A stretch of DNA of 64,000 nucleotides from Homalodisca vitripennis (taxonomy: Eukaryota > Arthropoda > Insecta > Hemiptera > Cicadellidae). Each line of letters opens with the position of its first letter. The first letter of the stretch is position 1. Below, one piece after another: positions 1 to 10,700 of the stretch. The notes beneath the pieces are model-generated. The model was not told the DNA's origin, made no database searches, and worked only from the letters and a program-made list of their open reading frames with translations. The position numbers and the translations under genes are program-made. Where the stretch lies: contig NC_060215.1 in NCBI RefSeq assembly GCF_021130785.1, positions 122,364,001 through 122,428,000 on the forward strand, given 5' to 3'.

Positions 1-789
1 TTATGTTTTATTTCAAGTTTTGCAAACACAGTGTGTAGGTTACATAAGATTGAATACACATCTTGTATTTTTATACAATAGTTGTTTCTTATTTTCTTTC
101 CTATAACATTTATTGTAAGGTTTGTAGATTTTAAAATATTATTCTGTTAGTAACTAATATCTTAAATTGCAACATGTTTACTCTGTATAATTCGAATGAA
201 AATATTTTCACATAACACTGCTAGTAAAGAATTTGTGGTGCGGTTTTTATTTCTTGCACAAGCTAACCAAATTACCAGTGCATTAATTTATTATTATAAG
301 AAAGTAAATAAAACAATAAATAATTCAACAAATAAAACTCACTCAAATACAACTCTTAACGCTTAGAATTATGTATGTTTTGCTAGTTTGGAACCAACTA
401 AATTCAGAGATAAATGCGGAAGTATCCAAGTGAATAACTTCATTGTTTTTTCAGTAATAGAAAACGTAACAAAAATTTATATGGAATAGGTTTTAATAAT
501 TATTACTACATTATAATAATGGATCTACATGAAAACTGTATATACAATACCTACAACAAGAAGCGCGAGCCGGCTGTGTGGTCCATACAGGAGAACCAAC
601 AAATGCCGTGCCGGCCATGTTATAACTTTCCCCTGAAACATCTTATGTTTTCCTATTCGGTTTGGAGAGTATGCATTAAAAGTAACTCAAAGATGGCGGA
701 GTTGGCTTCCAGTATAGCTATTGTAATGCTCCAGTATAGCACATCCCTTCTGCTGATATTGTGTGTTCGCTGGTGTGAATCCGTAGGTT
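1..789. other. Anonymous AT-rich stretch without a recognised gene
   Basis: I see no recognisable gene, RNA or transposon end here. A 90-codon open frame at 519-791 has no family signature. It crosses a slightly GC-richer patch (560-720) that could be an old transposon leader, but nothing supports calling it. Confidence 0.4.
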
Positions 790-1025
790 AGGTGTGAGTA
801 AATTAGACCATAATATGCCGTCATCAGTACCTGGATCGGGTAGTATTTTTTAAAGACCTCAAAACATAAGTGCCTGACGTTAATTTAGTGCAAACGTAGT
901 CGATATGAACATTCCATGGCAACCATTGATCAAGGTGTATTCCAAGGAATCCAATGGGTTGTGTTTCTTCTAGAATGGAGTCTGCCAACGTTATGGTATG
1001 TCCACACGCCACGGTTATAATTCAA
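790..1025 (-). pseudogene. LINE reverse-transcriptase C-terminal relic (jockey/CR1-like)
   Basis: The minus strand encodes about 65 residues that read like the end of a non-LTR retrotransposon reverse transcriptase. The diagnostic block is FLGIHLDQ, followed by W-HIDYVCTKLTSG and YVLRSLKN, the thumb region after the YADD box in jockey/CR1-type elements. The open part runs from 1012 to 824 and then stops. No YADD box, endonuclease or 3' tail is attached, so this is a short fragment. The same protein region appears in the relic at 4820-5965 in the same orientation, so these are two separate copies, not one copy split by the palindrome between them. Family assignment rests on motif recognition; the exact clade is uncertain. 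Confidence 0.7.
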
Positions 1026-1030
1026 AAAGA

Positions 1031-1474
1031 ACGGAGTACTTAGGTATAACGTGAGCGTTTTCAATTAAGAATTATGTTAAAACTTGAAACATTTATCCTG
1101 AGTGTAAAATCTGAAGATTCCAGAATTATCTATCCATTAATATTATGATTCATTTTTATCCATAACATTTTCATTACAAAACAAAAAAAACTCGCGCAAT
1201 AACTACTGAAAAATGTAGAAATTATTTAACGGTTTGTACATACTAAGTTTAAATACTATAATAAATTGATTGTTTACTAAATATTTTTGGGTAATGAATT
1301 ACGCCTTGACGTTATTGTATGCAAACGAAATTTTTCATTATTTTATGTTTCAATAAGTGTTTGCAGATTCTAGACCAAACCGGGTATATATACTAGCGAA
1401 ACTCTATAAACATTGATTTTTTAAAGTAAAACTTAGATATACATGAAATATATAATGGAAGCAACGGATAAGGG
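1031..1474. other. No feature recognised
   Basis: AT-rich DNA with homopolymer runs between the LINE relic and the start of the large inverted repeat. I see nothing supportable. Confidence 0.35.
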
Positions 1475-1855
1475 TGGGATAAAAACCCACAGCTATTTTT
1501 CTAAAATCTTCGCCTCCATAACTAATATTATTCAGTTTCTAACTACTATTGTTAAATTACATTAACAACTAAAAACTAATTAGAATTTCTATGTTTTAAA
1601 CAAATAAATATAATTAGTCTAAAAGTGTCTCTTAAATAAGAATAATAAATCGTAAGTATTTATTCATAATTATATGATATTTTTATTCGTAGAAGTTTAT
1701 AACTCATAAATGAAATTGTTAATTGCTAATATTATTTGTTTTAATAGAAATGTATTTTATATATATAAAATTTATTTTTTATATATATAATGTATTTTAT
1801 ATATATATATATATATAATTTATTTTTTATATATATAATGTATTTTTTATATATA

Positions 1856-2360
1856 CAGGGTGATTCGGTTAGTGTTACCGGCACTTTCTGAGCTGATTGT
1901 ACTATAAAAAATAAAGAAAAAAGTTCATATAAACATGGGTCCGGAAATGCTTCCGTACTGGGTTATGGCCAATTGAAGATTTCACAAAAAATTGTGTGCA
2001 GGAGGTCAAATGATGATTTGCAGCGTGTTTATGAAGAGATATTTATAGGCGAATGCAACTTTTTCTAACGGATTTTTAGATGAGAAATTGAATAAAGTTC
2101 ATCTCATAGCTGTATCTCATTTAGTTTTTTTGTTATACTAAAAAAAAAAAAAACAGAAATAAAATAATTTTGAAAACACTTTTTTAAGGTTTAAACGGAC
2201 AATTATTTTGTTAAATAGGCATTGAAGACCCACATGTTTACAAAGAAACTTGCAGAAAATTTAATTCTGAATAAAATTATGTGCCAAACGGCTATTAACA
2301 GCGTAGTATTAGTTTCTGGAATTTAATTTTACAACAAACATTCTACCAAGCAAGAAATTC
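1856..2360. repeat. Left long terminal inverted repeat of the mariner-like element
   Basis: This ~505-bp stretch pairs with 3936-4438. Differences are a handful of substitutions and A-tract length changes. The inner boundary is at ATTCTACCAAGCAAGAAAT (2341-2359), after which the two sides diverge. Confidence 0.85.
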
Positions 2361-2492
2361 CAAAGCAAAGGAAAACCGCATTTTAATGACATAGAGTAGC
2401 CTACACATAAGATTTATTAGGATGCAATTTAAATTAAGTTTTAAATAAATTATTGTTTTTTCATCTAAAGCTTATAATACTACGTACCACTT

Positions 2493-3557
2493 TCATAACA
2501 GGTGTTCAAAAATCAGTCCTTGTACTTCAATACACTTAGCAGCTCGCTTTCTGATTGATCGAGTTATCCTCCGCAACGCTGCACGATTGTTTTTGATTTG
2601 TGTGGCGGCATCTTCAATTCGATTTATTAACTCTTCACGTGTATTTACTTTTTCCTGGTACACCAGGTTCTTCATCCAACCCCATATACAGAAATCTAAT
2701 GGAGTTAGATCTGGTGATCTTGGTGGCCAAGTGTGTGGTCCACCGCGACCAATCCATCGCCCGGGAAACTGCTCGTTTAAGTGCATTGTTACATTATGGG
2801 AAAAGTGGGCAGGGGCACCATCATGTTGATAAATAATATTGCACCTTGCTGCTAATGGAACATCTTCTAATAATAGTGGTAGTTGTTCTGTAAGGAATTC
2901 TAGGTACATGCGGGAATTTAGATGTCCTCGGAGAATGAATGGTCCTATTAATCGATCATGAATGAGTCCACACCATACATTTACACTAAATCTGTGTTGA
3001 AAGATACGCACGATTGTACTATGTGGATTTCCCTCTGCCCAAGTGTGTTCATTGTGAAGGTTGTTGACGCCATCTCGGGTAAATTGAGCTTCATCAGTGA
3101 ATAAAATGGTTCTATGATGTTAACGGTTTCTAATTAACCAGTTGCAAAATACCAATCGAAGAGGAGGATCTGTTGGTTGAATACTTTGAACTTGTTGTTT
3201 ATGGTAAGGGAACATGCTATTTTTGCGCAAAGTTCTCCATACTTCAGACTGAGACACTGCGAATCGCCTAGAAAGACGCCGTGTACTGACACCAGGACTG
3301 CGTTCAGTAGCCATGATTATAGCCTCTTCCATATCTACATTATTCTGGGCAGGGCGATCCCGATAATTATTAATACTAGGAAGTTTACCTGTTACTCTTA
3401 GGGTACGAAATGATCCACTGATCGTTTTTGGGTTTGGAACTCTGCGATTAGGAAATCGTCTTCGGTATTCTGCAGTAGCAGCGGTTGCATTTCCGTCACA
3501 AACGCCTAAGACAAATACCATGTCGGCATATTCTTCCGTTGTAAATAACAAAGGCAT
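2493..3557 (-). pseudogene. Mariner-like transposase (DUF4817 N-terminus plus DDE_3 domain) with one nonsense codon
   Basis: The frame from ATG at 3557 to TGA at 2493 covers 354 residues. I chose this ATG because the upstream in-frame alternative is GTG and MPLLFTTEEY matches the usual family start. Residues ~5-135 form the helix-turn-helix DNA-binding region (DUF4817 type: EYRRRFPNRRVPN, PKTISGSFRTL, TRRLSRRFAVSQSEV). Residues ~150-354 are the RNase-H-like catalytic domain: FTDEAQF (first Asp, ~155), YQHDGAPAHF (second, ~246), and RSPDLTPLDFCIWG (third, ~288). The last two are separated by 41 residues, giving DD41D by my count. The frame is continuous except for a TAA at 3120-3122, about residue 146, just before the catalytic domain. 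I see no frameshift. The protein would bind the terminal repeats and cut and paste at TA. Flanking long terminal repeats are present. Confidence 0.85.
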
Positions 3558-3935
3558 TGCAATATTGTGGTAGTAAGTTACTTTAAAATACACTTCACTA
3601 ACAAACGAGTAGTAAATTAATTGTATTCAATTGCACTCATTAAACTAGTACAGAATTGGTAACAAATAATTTGGATTCCTCAATAACTTGCAGTATATTG
3701 TTGAACAGCTGATTTGTGATACCAACTTATAAAAACATAATTTACCTTCTGTAAAGCTAACGTGACAAAGATATGTAGGTACATGATGTAACCATTTGGA
3801 TAGTCCTAAAAAGTAATAGTATTATTGTTTTTTAGTTGAGCATTAATCTATTAAAATCGTATTTACAATTGTATGCTAATCAATTATTTGTGTACCTTAT
3901 ATCATTACATTACGGTGTTTATTTACTAAATACGT

Positions 3936-4438
3936 ATTTCTTGCTTGGTAGAATGTTTGTTGTAAAATTAAATTCCAGAAAACTAATACTTCGCTGTTAA
4001 TAGCCGTGTGTGGCACATAATTTTATTCAGAATTAAATTTTCTGCAAGTTTCTTTGTAAACATGTGGGTCTTCAATGCCTATTTAACAAAATAATTGTCC
4101 GTTAAACCTTAAAAAAAGTGTTTTCAAAATTATTTTATTTCTGTTTTTTTTTTTAGTATAACAAAAAAACTAAATGAGATACAGCTATGAGATGAACTTT
4201 ATTCAATTTCTCATCTAAAAATCCGTTAGAAAAAGTTGCATTCGCCTATAAATATCTCTTCATAAACACGCGGCAAATCATCATTTGACCTCCTGCACAC
4301 ATTTTTTGGTGAAATCTTCAATTGGCCATAACCCAGTAAGGAAGCATTTCCGGACCCATGTTTATATGAACTTTTTTCTTTATTTTTTATAGTACAATCA
4401 GCTCAGAAAGTGCCGGTAACACTAACCGAATCACCCTG
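3936..4438. repeat. Right long terminal inverted repeat of the mariner-like element
   Basis: Reverse complement of 1856-2360, about 503 bp, ending TCACCCTG followed by the TA duplication. Together with the outer arms it makes nearly 900 bp of self-complementary sequence on each side of the transposase region. Confidence 0.85.
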
Positions 4439-4819
4439 TATATATAAAAAAATACATTATATATATATATAAAAAATAAATTTTATATATTATATATATA
4501 TAAAAAATAAATTTTATATATATAAAATACATTTCTATTAAAACAAATAATATTAGCAATTAACAATTTCATTTATGAGTTATAAACTTCTACGAATAAA
4601 AATATCATATAATTATGAATAAATACTTACGATTTATTATTCTTATTTAAGAGACACTTTTAGACTAATTATATTTTATTTGTTTAAAACATAGAAATTC
4701 TAATTAGTTTTTAGTTGTTAATGTAATTTAACAATAGTAGTTAGAAACTGAATAATATTAGTTATGGAGGCGAAGATTTTAGAAAAATAGCTGTGGGTTT
4801 TTATCCCATAAGAGTGTAA

Positions 4820-5965
4820 GTCTCTACAACTTATGAAATCGCACTTTGTCTTAGAAAAAAGTGATGTTTCCAAAATACAGAGGCGGCGAAGTGTCAATAA
4901 TTAAACATTTTTGCACATCTGCCCACAAGATAACACCACAGGAGAGAAGTGGATAGTTGATTACATTTATATGCTGTCAACAGTACCTGAACTGAGTGAT
5001 ATTTGGCAATTTTCCCATAAAATCCCTGAGGCTTGTTTTAAACACAATTTGTCGACATAACAACCCTATGCCAATTCTTGATAGATATGTATGCCAAGTA
5101 GTTTAATTTTGTTGACTCTAATTTCCTTATCGTATAACATGACTGTTGAACTGACATCTAAATCTGTTCGCCATTGAGAACAATTGATGAAAGTTTATTT
5201 TTTTTATTTGTTTGAAGATTGAGCTCACTGAAGTGCAGGATTACACATTTGAGCACAGTGAATGTCACGTTGTAGAATTCATTCTGTGAAGATTCCTTAA
5301 AGAAAACAGTCTTGTCATCCTCCATGTAACGATGAGCCAAAATCATTGATAAAGTTCACGAAAACTAGCAGACTAAGTATGTATCCGTAAGCGACACCAT
5401 ATCTCAGTGACTGTTCTTCGAACTTCGAGTCTGAAATTTTTAAATGCGGTTTCCGGTTATAAAAAATCGATTCAAAACAATTTAATGAAATTTCTGGTAT
5501 CCCGTAACTCTCTAGTTGGTGAGGCAGAGTGTCATGATCAACATGGGTAAAGGCTATGAAAAAGTCTAGAAACATTAAGTGCGTGTCTTCCACTTCCTAT
5601 TCCATTCGATTAACCAAACGTACAATCGGACCTGTTATTCATTTTCCAGTTCTGAACTGAAACTGGTTTGCCAATAGTAGTTTGTCACTTTCTACAACTT
5701 GTCGCGATCTGAACCATAAAAATCTCGTTCGCCCTTATAAAGATTGGGTGACTTTAGCCACTTTGAGAGAAAAAGGAAAAGTACTGGACTGAAAAGGGTC
5801 GTTACTGAGGTGAACCAGCTTGCAAAGTACATCTTTTGAGCATTGCTTGACGAGCCATGTTACCCCATGATTCAGGTCATTTGATTGTTTAACGGAAACT
5901 CTCCGCAATTTCCTCTTCTGTAACTAAGGCTTGTTTTGGAATCTGAAGAGTGAGTAAGTGACTTG
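4820..5965 (-). pseudogene. LINE reverse-transcriptase relic (jockey/CR1-like), multiply frameshifted
   Basis: Read on the minus strand from 5965 downward, protein blocks appear in correct reverse-transcriptase order. These are ALVTEEEIAESF, then LKVAKVT-like residues near 5760, NQFQFRTGK near 5660, and MFLDFFIAFTHVDHD near 5560 (the DFSKAFD-VDH block, degraded). YGIPEISLNCFES and SLRYGVAYGYILSLLVF follow near 5400 (the PQGSILGPLLF block), then KLLGIHI near 5100. The YADD box itself falls in a damaged stretch. Several frameshifts and stops separate the blocks, so this is dead. No ORF1, endonuclease, UTR or poly(A) tail is visible. It resembles the relic at 790-1025, which is the same part of a related element in the same orientation. 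Confidence 0.8.
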
Positions 5966-7430
5966 CGCATAATGAAAGTGCCCGTATACACGGTCTTGTT
6001 ATGGTAACTTGGAGTGGTTATTTTATGGTTATTAAACTATCATGCATCAATAAACATAAACGGTAAACTAATATTGTATTATGGTTAGTAAGCTGGAGTA
6101 CACTTTCTTTTTCATTTGTTACGGGCAATTTCTATGCGTTTACATACATAATTAAATCTAAGAATATCCCTAAAAATATGCACGAATGTTGATAAAGCAC
6201 GAATAATTGTAAATCTCGCAGCAACTGAGTTTTCTACACATAACGCAGCTGTGGTGCGAAGGGTTGGTTCAATGAGAATATTGAGCTCAACTTCAGTTCA
6301 CCTTACTCTGGTTCACGTTACTCCACGATGCTCAGAGACTATATCACAAACACCGTAGTGCACTCAATTTAACACTTGATGAGACAATGGGAATACCTCT
6401 TCACCTAAATTACGCTTTATTTAATATTGTGTAGTCTGATTTCGAAACGATGTTAAGAGTTCGTTTTTCACCACAGACTTTTGTTTGGATTTCTTCTGAC
6501 CAGCATGACTCCAGATTCCAGGAGTCATGTCTGCCACAGCCCGGATTCCAGACGCTCGCTAAGAATATGAACTGGAGCTGAACCCAACATTCGCAAGATT
6601 AATTACGTTTTTGACTTATATGGATCGCAAAGTTAAGGGCACAAGATGTCGATATCCTGCCAAGTAATAAAATACATGGGGGACATATTGCATTCTACTG
6701 ATGTTTTTCACATTATACTTCTGTGGTTGCAGGAACCACGGCGCGCTGAAGGCAGGTGCGGCACGAACGGGACCGACCTCGTAGTTTAAGTGCCGAGTGT
6801 TCTGGGTATCGAAGCTATAACCTTACAAACGGGAGCGCTATGAACTTTTAAGTAGCCTCGGATTCGGGGTCAGTTTTCTCGATGGTGTGTGAGATTGAAT
6901 TGAAAGACCACCATAATCATATTAACTTCATTTGATCGTTGGGGTTAATATTGATGGAATCTTAACACTGATATATGCATTTAATTGATTGTACTTATAG
7001 AAAAATCTGAAATCAATGTGCTGTTTAGGCAAAAAAAAGTATAATTGGATTTATAAAATAATTATCAAAGGTTCTTTAGTACTACGAAATAATAGAAATA
7101 TTACTATTTAGTTTTAATTTGCAGATGACACTCAATCGAATTGGTTCGATCGAAAACATGGAAAGATATTAAAATAAAAGCTTCGAGAAATCTTCATAAG
7201 CTTAAAAAATTGTTTTGACTGAAATGTTCTTTCTTTATACATTTTTAAAACTATAATGATGCCAATTTCGTTGCCTAAAATGTCAGATTAATTTCTTTAA
7301 GGTGTTGTTATCCACAGTTGTGACAATTATCTCGACACTACATGAGCATGTAGACCTACAAAAAATGCGAATAATTACAAATATTTAACTGCCGATTAAC
7401 AAGAACCTCCATAAGTATATATATTTATTT
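5966..7430. other. No gene; small hairpin and a GC-richer patch
   Basis: A perfect 8-bp stem hairpin (ATGACTCC...GGAGTCAT) lies at 6505-6528. A conspicuously GC-richer patch at 6730-6880 interrupts the AT-rich background. It gives no open frame longer than a few tens of codons and no family motif. It may be an old transposon leader or exon remnant, but I cannot support either. Confidence 0.35.
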
Positions 7431-7439
7431 ATTTATTTT

Positions 7440-7720
7440 TGCATTTCGTCAGCTGAGTGATGATCTAAGCAGGCGAGAGACCAGATTGTCGTACTATACT
7501 TACGTCCAATCAGTACTCCCTTTTGGAATGATCGCTTTGAGAGAAATTGCGAATTCGTTACCAAGTCACTTCGAACCATATATGATTTACTCATAAGAAT
7601 TGTTTAATCCTCAATACGTTGGCATTTTTATGTTAAGCTCAACTTTTCATTGCTGCATATTTGTTTATTTTATACGTTGTTTTTTTTTTGTTTTGCTACA
7701 CTTTTTATTACTGCAAAATA
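7440..7720 (+). pseudogene. Probable LINE reverse-transcriptase C-terminal relic
   Basis: On the plus strand, residues YYTYVQSVLPFGMIA (around 7493-7535) resemble the AYYAYIQSVLxYGIxxWG block near the C-terminus of jockey/CR1-type polymerases. Downstream, FVTKSLRTIYDLL matches the usual VQKKIVRTIxG stretch in a shifted frame. At least one frameshift separates the two blocks. No 3' tail is seen. The match is short and partly by eye, so the call is tentative. Confidence 0.45.
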
Positions 7721-10700
7721 TACTATTTTAAACTAATCCAAATAGGCAAAAACTTGGATCAGCTTACTTCGCTTACCTGCATTCTTATTACCTCACATTA
7801 TACACTAAATTCCATTTCTGTATAGATAAACATGTTGTTACATCATAAGGTAAAGTTGGCAGGCCCTTGTGTTTCTTTCCATTAAATATTATTTTGTTAA
7901 TATCTCGGGAGATAACTACTTATCGTGGCTCCTTCACAGTAGTGGTCACATATTGCAGTGTTCACCACAGACGCTGAACAGTCAGAAATTGTCAATTGCA
8001 GATTCCATAGCCACAGTTACACTCATTAGAGGGACGACACACCAAATGACCTTAGCAAATCGGCAATGCTTTTGGTTTTTACCTCAAAGTCCTTTTCAAT
8101 AAATTGGTTGTTTTACTTAAAATGCTTTGTGCTCAAGATTGTCTTGAAAAAGACTGGTTCGCCGTAGTTTTGAAGGAAGACACGCCGGCAAAACCGGCAA
8201 AACAAATAAATTATAAAATTAATTGTTTTCTACAATTTAAATTATATGATGTTTTTAAAATCTTCAAATTAAGTCAACCAATTAGAGTTTTTGTTCTTTA
8301 TTAGTTTCCAAGTGCATTTTGGCCAAAGTCGTAATTAGGACGGAAAATTTGGTTTAGTTTAATTTTGAAATTTGAAGGCACGGGTAATTTTTTCTAGGTA
8401 TTTTTAAGACGTTATTCTCTTCTGCGCCATCCTTTGTTTCCATCATAGAAATATAGTAGTGATGGACTAGCCCTGGCAAACGCAAAAAATATATATTCAG
8501 GAAAATATGTGGCGTTAACATGTCCCTTATGTTGTTAATTGATGCTTAATATACGGATTTATTTCAGTAAAATATGTTCAATCGATTACTGGTTTAAAGG
8601 TCAGTGCTATAACATGGATGGGGATCATAAAAGTTATACAAAATGTATGCACAACATCATTTGAGAAAGATTTGTGAAGCCTCTCAGAGAAAATTTTGAT
8701 TTAGATTCTTCATTCAAAATGATTGTTGTTAGTATGCTTGTTATGTATATGGATCGATATCCCACTTCGAACCAAATGTGTATACGTCAATTTTTATCTT
8801 CTTAGTGTTGTGTGTTTTGGATCAGGATCCTATTCTCATTAAAAAGTAAACACAAATTAAAAAAATACAGTATTAACTACACGAGTTTTTCTCTCACAAT
8901 ACCCTCACTGACAACATTTTTGAATAAAAAATGCCCTAATTTCTTGAACAGATTTAAGGACCTATGTTTTGTAAATCAACTCAAGTCAAATACGAAGTAT
9001 GCAATCATTACAGTTTGAAATAAAAATAATCATTATGTATTTATTTTCATAAAATTTGGAGGCTTTTAAATTTTTATTAAGGAAATGTTTTAGTATCGGT
9101 TTGCAAGACCCCTGTAAAACCTACACCTAGATATGATAAGAAATTGTTTTAACGCCTCCAAACGCATCCTTGGTAGTATGAACAGTTTGCTATGGCGAAT
9201 ACTACGCGAGATTCTATTACCTCTAAACAGAGAACCAGTTTACTTTTCACTGTAGGAAAAATGCGTGGTATCAGAGTCTTGTAGACATTTTGTTTTTTCA
9301 GACATAAAAATTAAAGACTGGGTTCGACATTTCACGATTTGTTATGTTGGCCATGATCCAACTACTTATTACAAACCAATCTCAAAGCACAATTTCGAAT
9401 TCTATGAAGGACAGGTATCTATTCCTGTGTCAGACTGTGAAAAACCTCTGGTAGACAATATTCAATGGTATGACAAATTTAGAACACCATCAACTTCAAC
9501 TTCAACTCTTAGGCAATATTATTTTATTCTTTACTTCATTACCTTTAGAGAACTACGGGTGTACAACTCCATCTGACGATGTATAATTGTTATAGAGTTA
9601 CTAAGTTTATGTTGTTGCCTATATTTTGGTTTATAAAAGACTCATTTATAAGATATGTATTAATGTTCTCTGAAACTCTGAGAGCCGAGGTACTATAATC
9701 GTACAACGTTGAGTAACCACTGAAGGAGGTAAAGAAATTCACTTTAGATTATTGTAAAGGTATCAACATTGAATGTACATGAAAACATGTTGTTGTCCTC
9801 TAGGATAGTCGGAAACATTCGGATGAGGTGTTAAAGTTACAAACCAAGTGATTTAGATAATCTCTAGAATCTGGCTTATTATAGTGATAGCGCACCGTAG
9901 CGTTATCTTTATAAAGTTGTTTATAACAAGTGTAACTTTTATATTTAATAAGATTATTTAGTAAAATTAACAGTTATGCAAAACAGTTTATAGAAGTTTA
10001 ACTCTTTTAAGATATTTATAACGTACTAATGTAATTTAAAATAAGATTAAATTGAAATTACAAAAATTTCTAAAAAAATATATTAATTTTGTGTTCTCTA
10101 TAGAATTATGATGAGTATTCCCATATCGTAATATTCCGTAATGTAGAAGTATTGATGTTTAAATTTTATCTCATTATTATATTTAAACTTTAATATAGAT
10201 CAACATTTAATTTATATTTACAAAGCTGTTTTTCTGTCAACATTACTTTTATTTATTTAGTATCAACCTTCAATTTTGTATAGAAATAAACCTAACACCC
10301 AACCTGTAATTTTTCACCAGTCTAACAGAATTTTGAACATTTTGCAGTTGTTTCACTAGTAAAGTATAAAAAATCTATACGATAAACACAGTTTCATAAC
10401 CTAGTTAATTTAAATCACTATACTATATAGCATTTATTCAATATTTAATCACCTATTACTCAAATTTCAGTTTTAGAACGATCTTCTTGTGTTATATTGT
10501 TCGGTTATCCATTTTCATGTTATAATTTAAATATAATCTTATTTTCCGTAAATTGTATACGAAAACTGTGTGAAGTTATTGAAAAAGCTTCGCCCATTTC
10601 ATCTATGAGGAAGATTACGTTTGTTACATGCAGAGCTACCTTCACTCAAAAAGTACATGTTTCAATTCGCTTTAATTGTTTGTTTGCTGATTTATAATGA

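Larger units (their letters stand above)
1856..4438 (-). mobile_element. Mariner-like (Tc1/mariner, DD41D-type) transposon with ~500-bp terminal inverted repeats
   Basis: The element starts CAGGGTGATTCGG at 1856 and ends with the reverse complement at 4438. TA dinucleotides flank both ends (1854-1855 and 4439-4440), the Tc1/mariner target duplication. Unusually long terminal repeats (about 500 bp each) bracket a single minus-strand transposase relic. Total length is 2583 bp. The termini are well preserved and the two long repeats are nearly identical, so the copy is fairly young. It lies in the centre of a larger palindrome (1475-4808). Confidence 0.85.
1475..4808. repeat. Outer inverted repeat: foldback element split by a transposon at its centre
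   Basis: The left arm (1475-1853) and right arm (4441-4808) are reverse complements. Both begin at the outside with TGGGATAAAAACCCACAGC and run inward into TATATA-rich DNA. Reading base by base I find one single-base indel over the ~300 non-microsatellite positions; the remaining differences are in TA/TTTTTA tract lengths. The arms meet at the TA that flanks the internal mariner-like element. The simplest reading is a ~750-bp palindromic (foldback) element that received a transposon at its central TA. Flanks read TAAGGG on the left and TAAGAG on the right, an imperfect possible target duplication. I do not recognise the outer family. Confidence 0.75.

Noticed and set aside
519..791. 90-codon open frame as a host gene
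   Set aside because: No recognisable domain, no splice or promoter context, and similar lengths are expected by chance across 64 kb.
2587..2836. Plus-strand open frames at 2587-2836
   Set aside because: They are antisense shadows of the mariner-like transposase frame.
9265..9576. 103-codon open frame as a transposase fragment
   Set aside because: Several residues looked vaguely transposase-like, but no conserved block of piggyBac, hAT or Tc1/mariner could be placed and the flanks show no terminal repeats.
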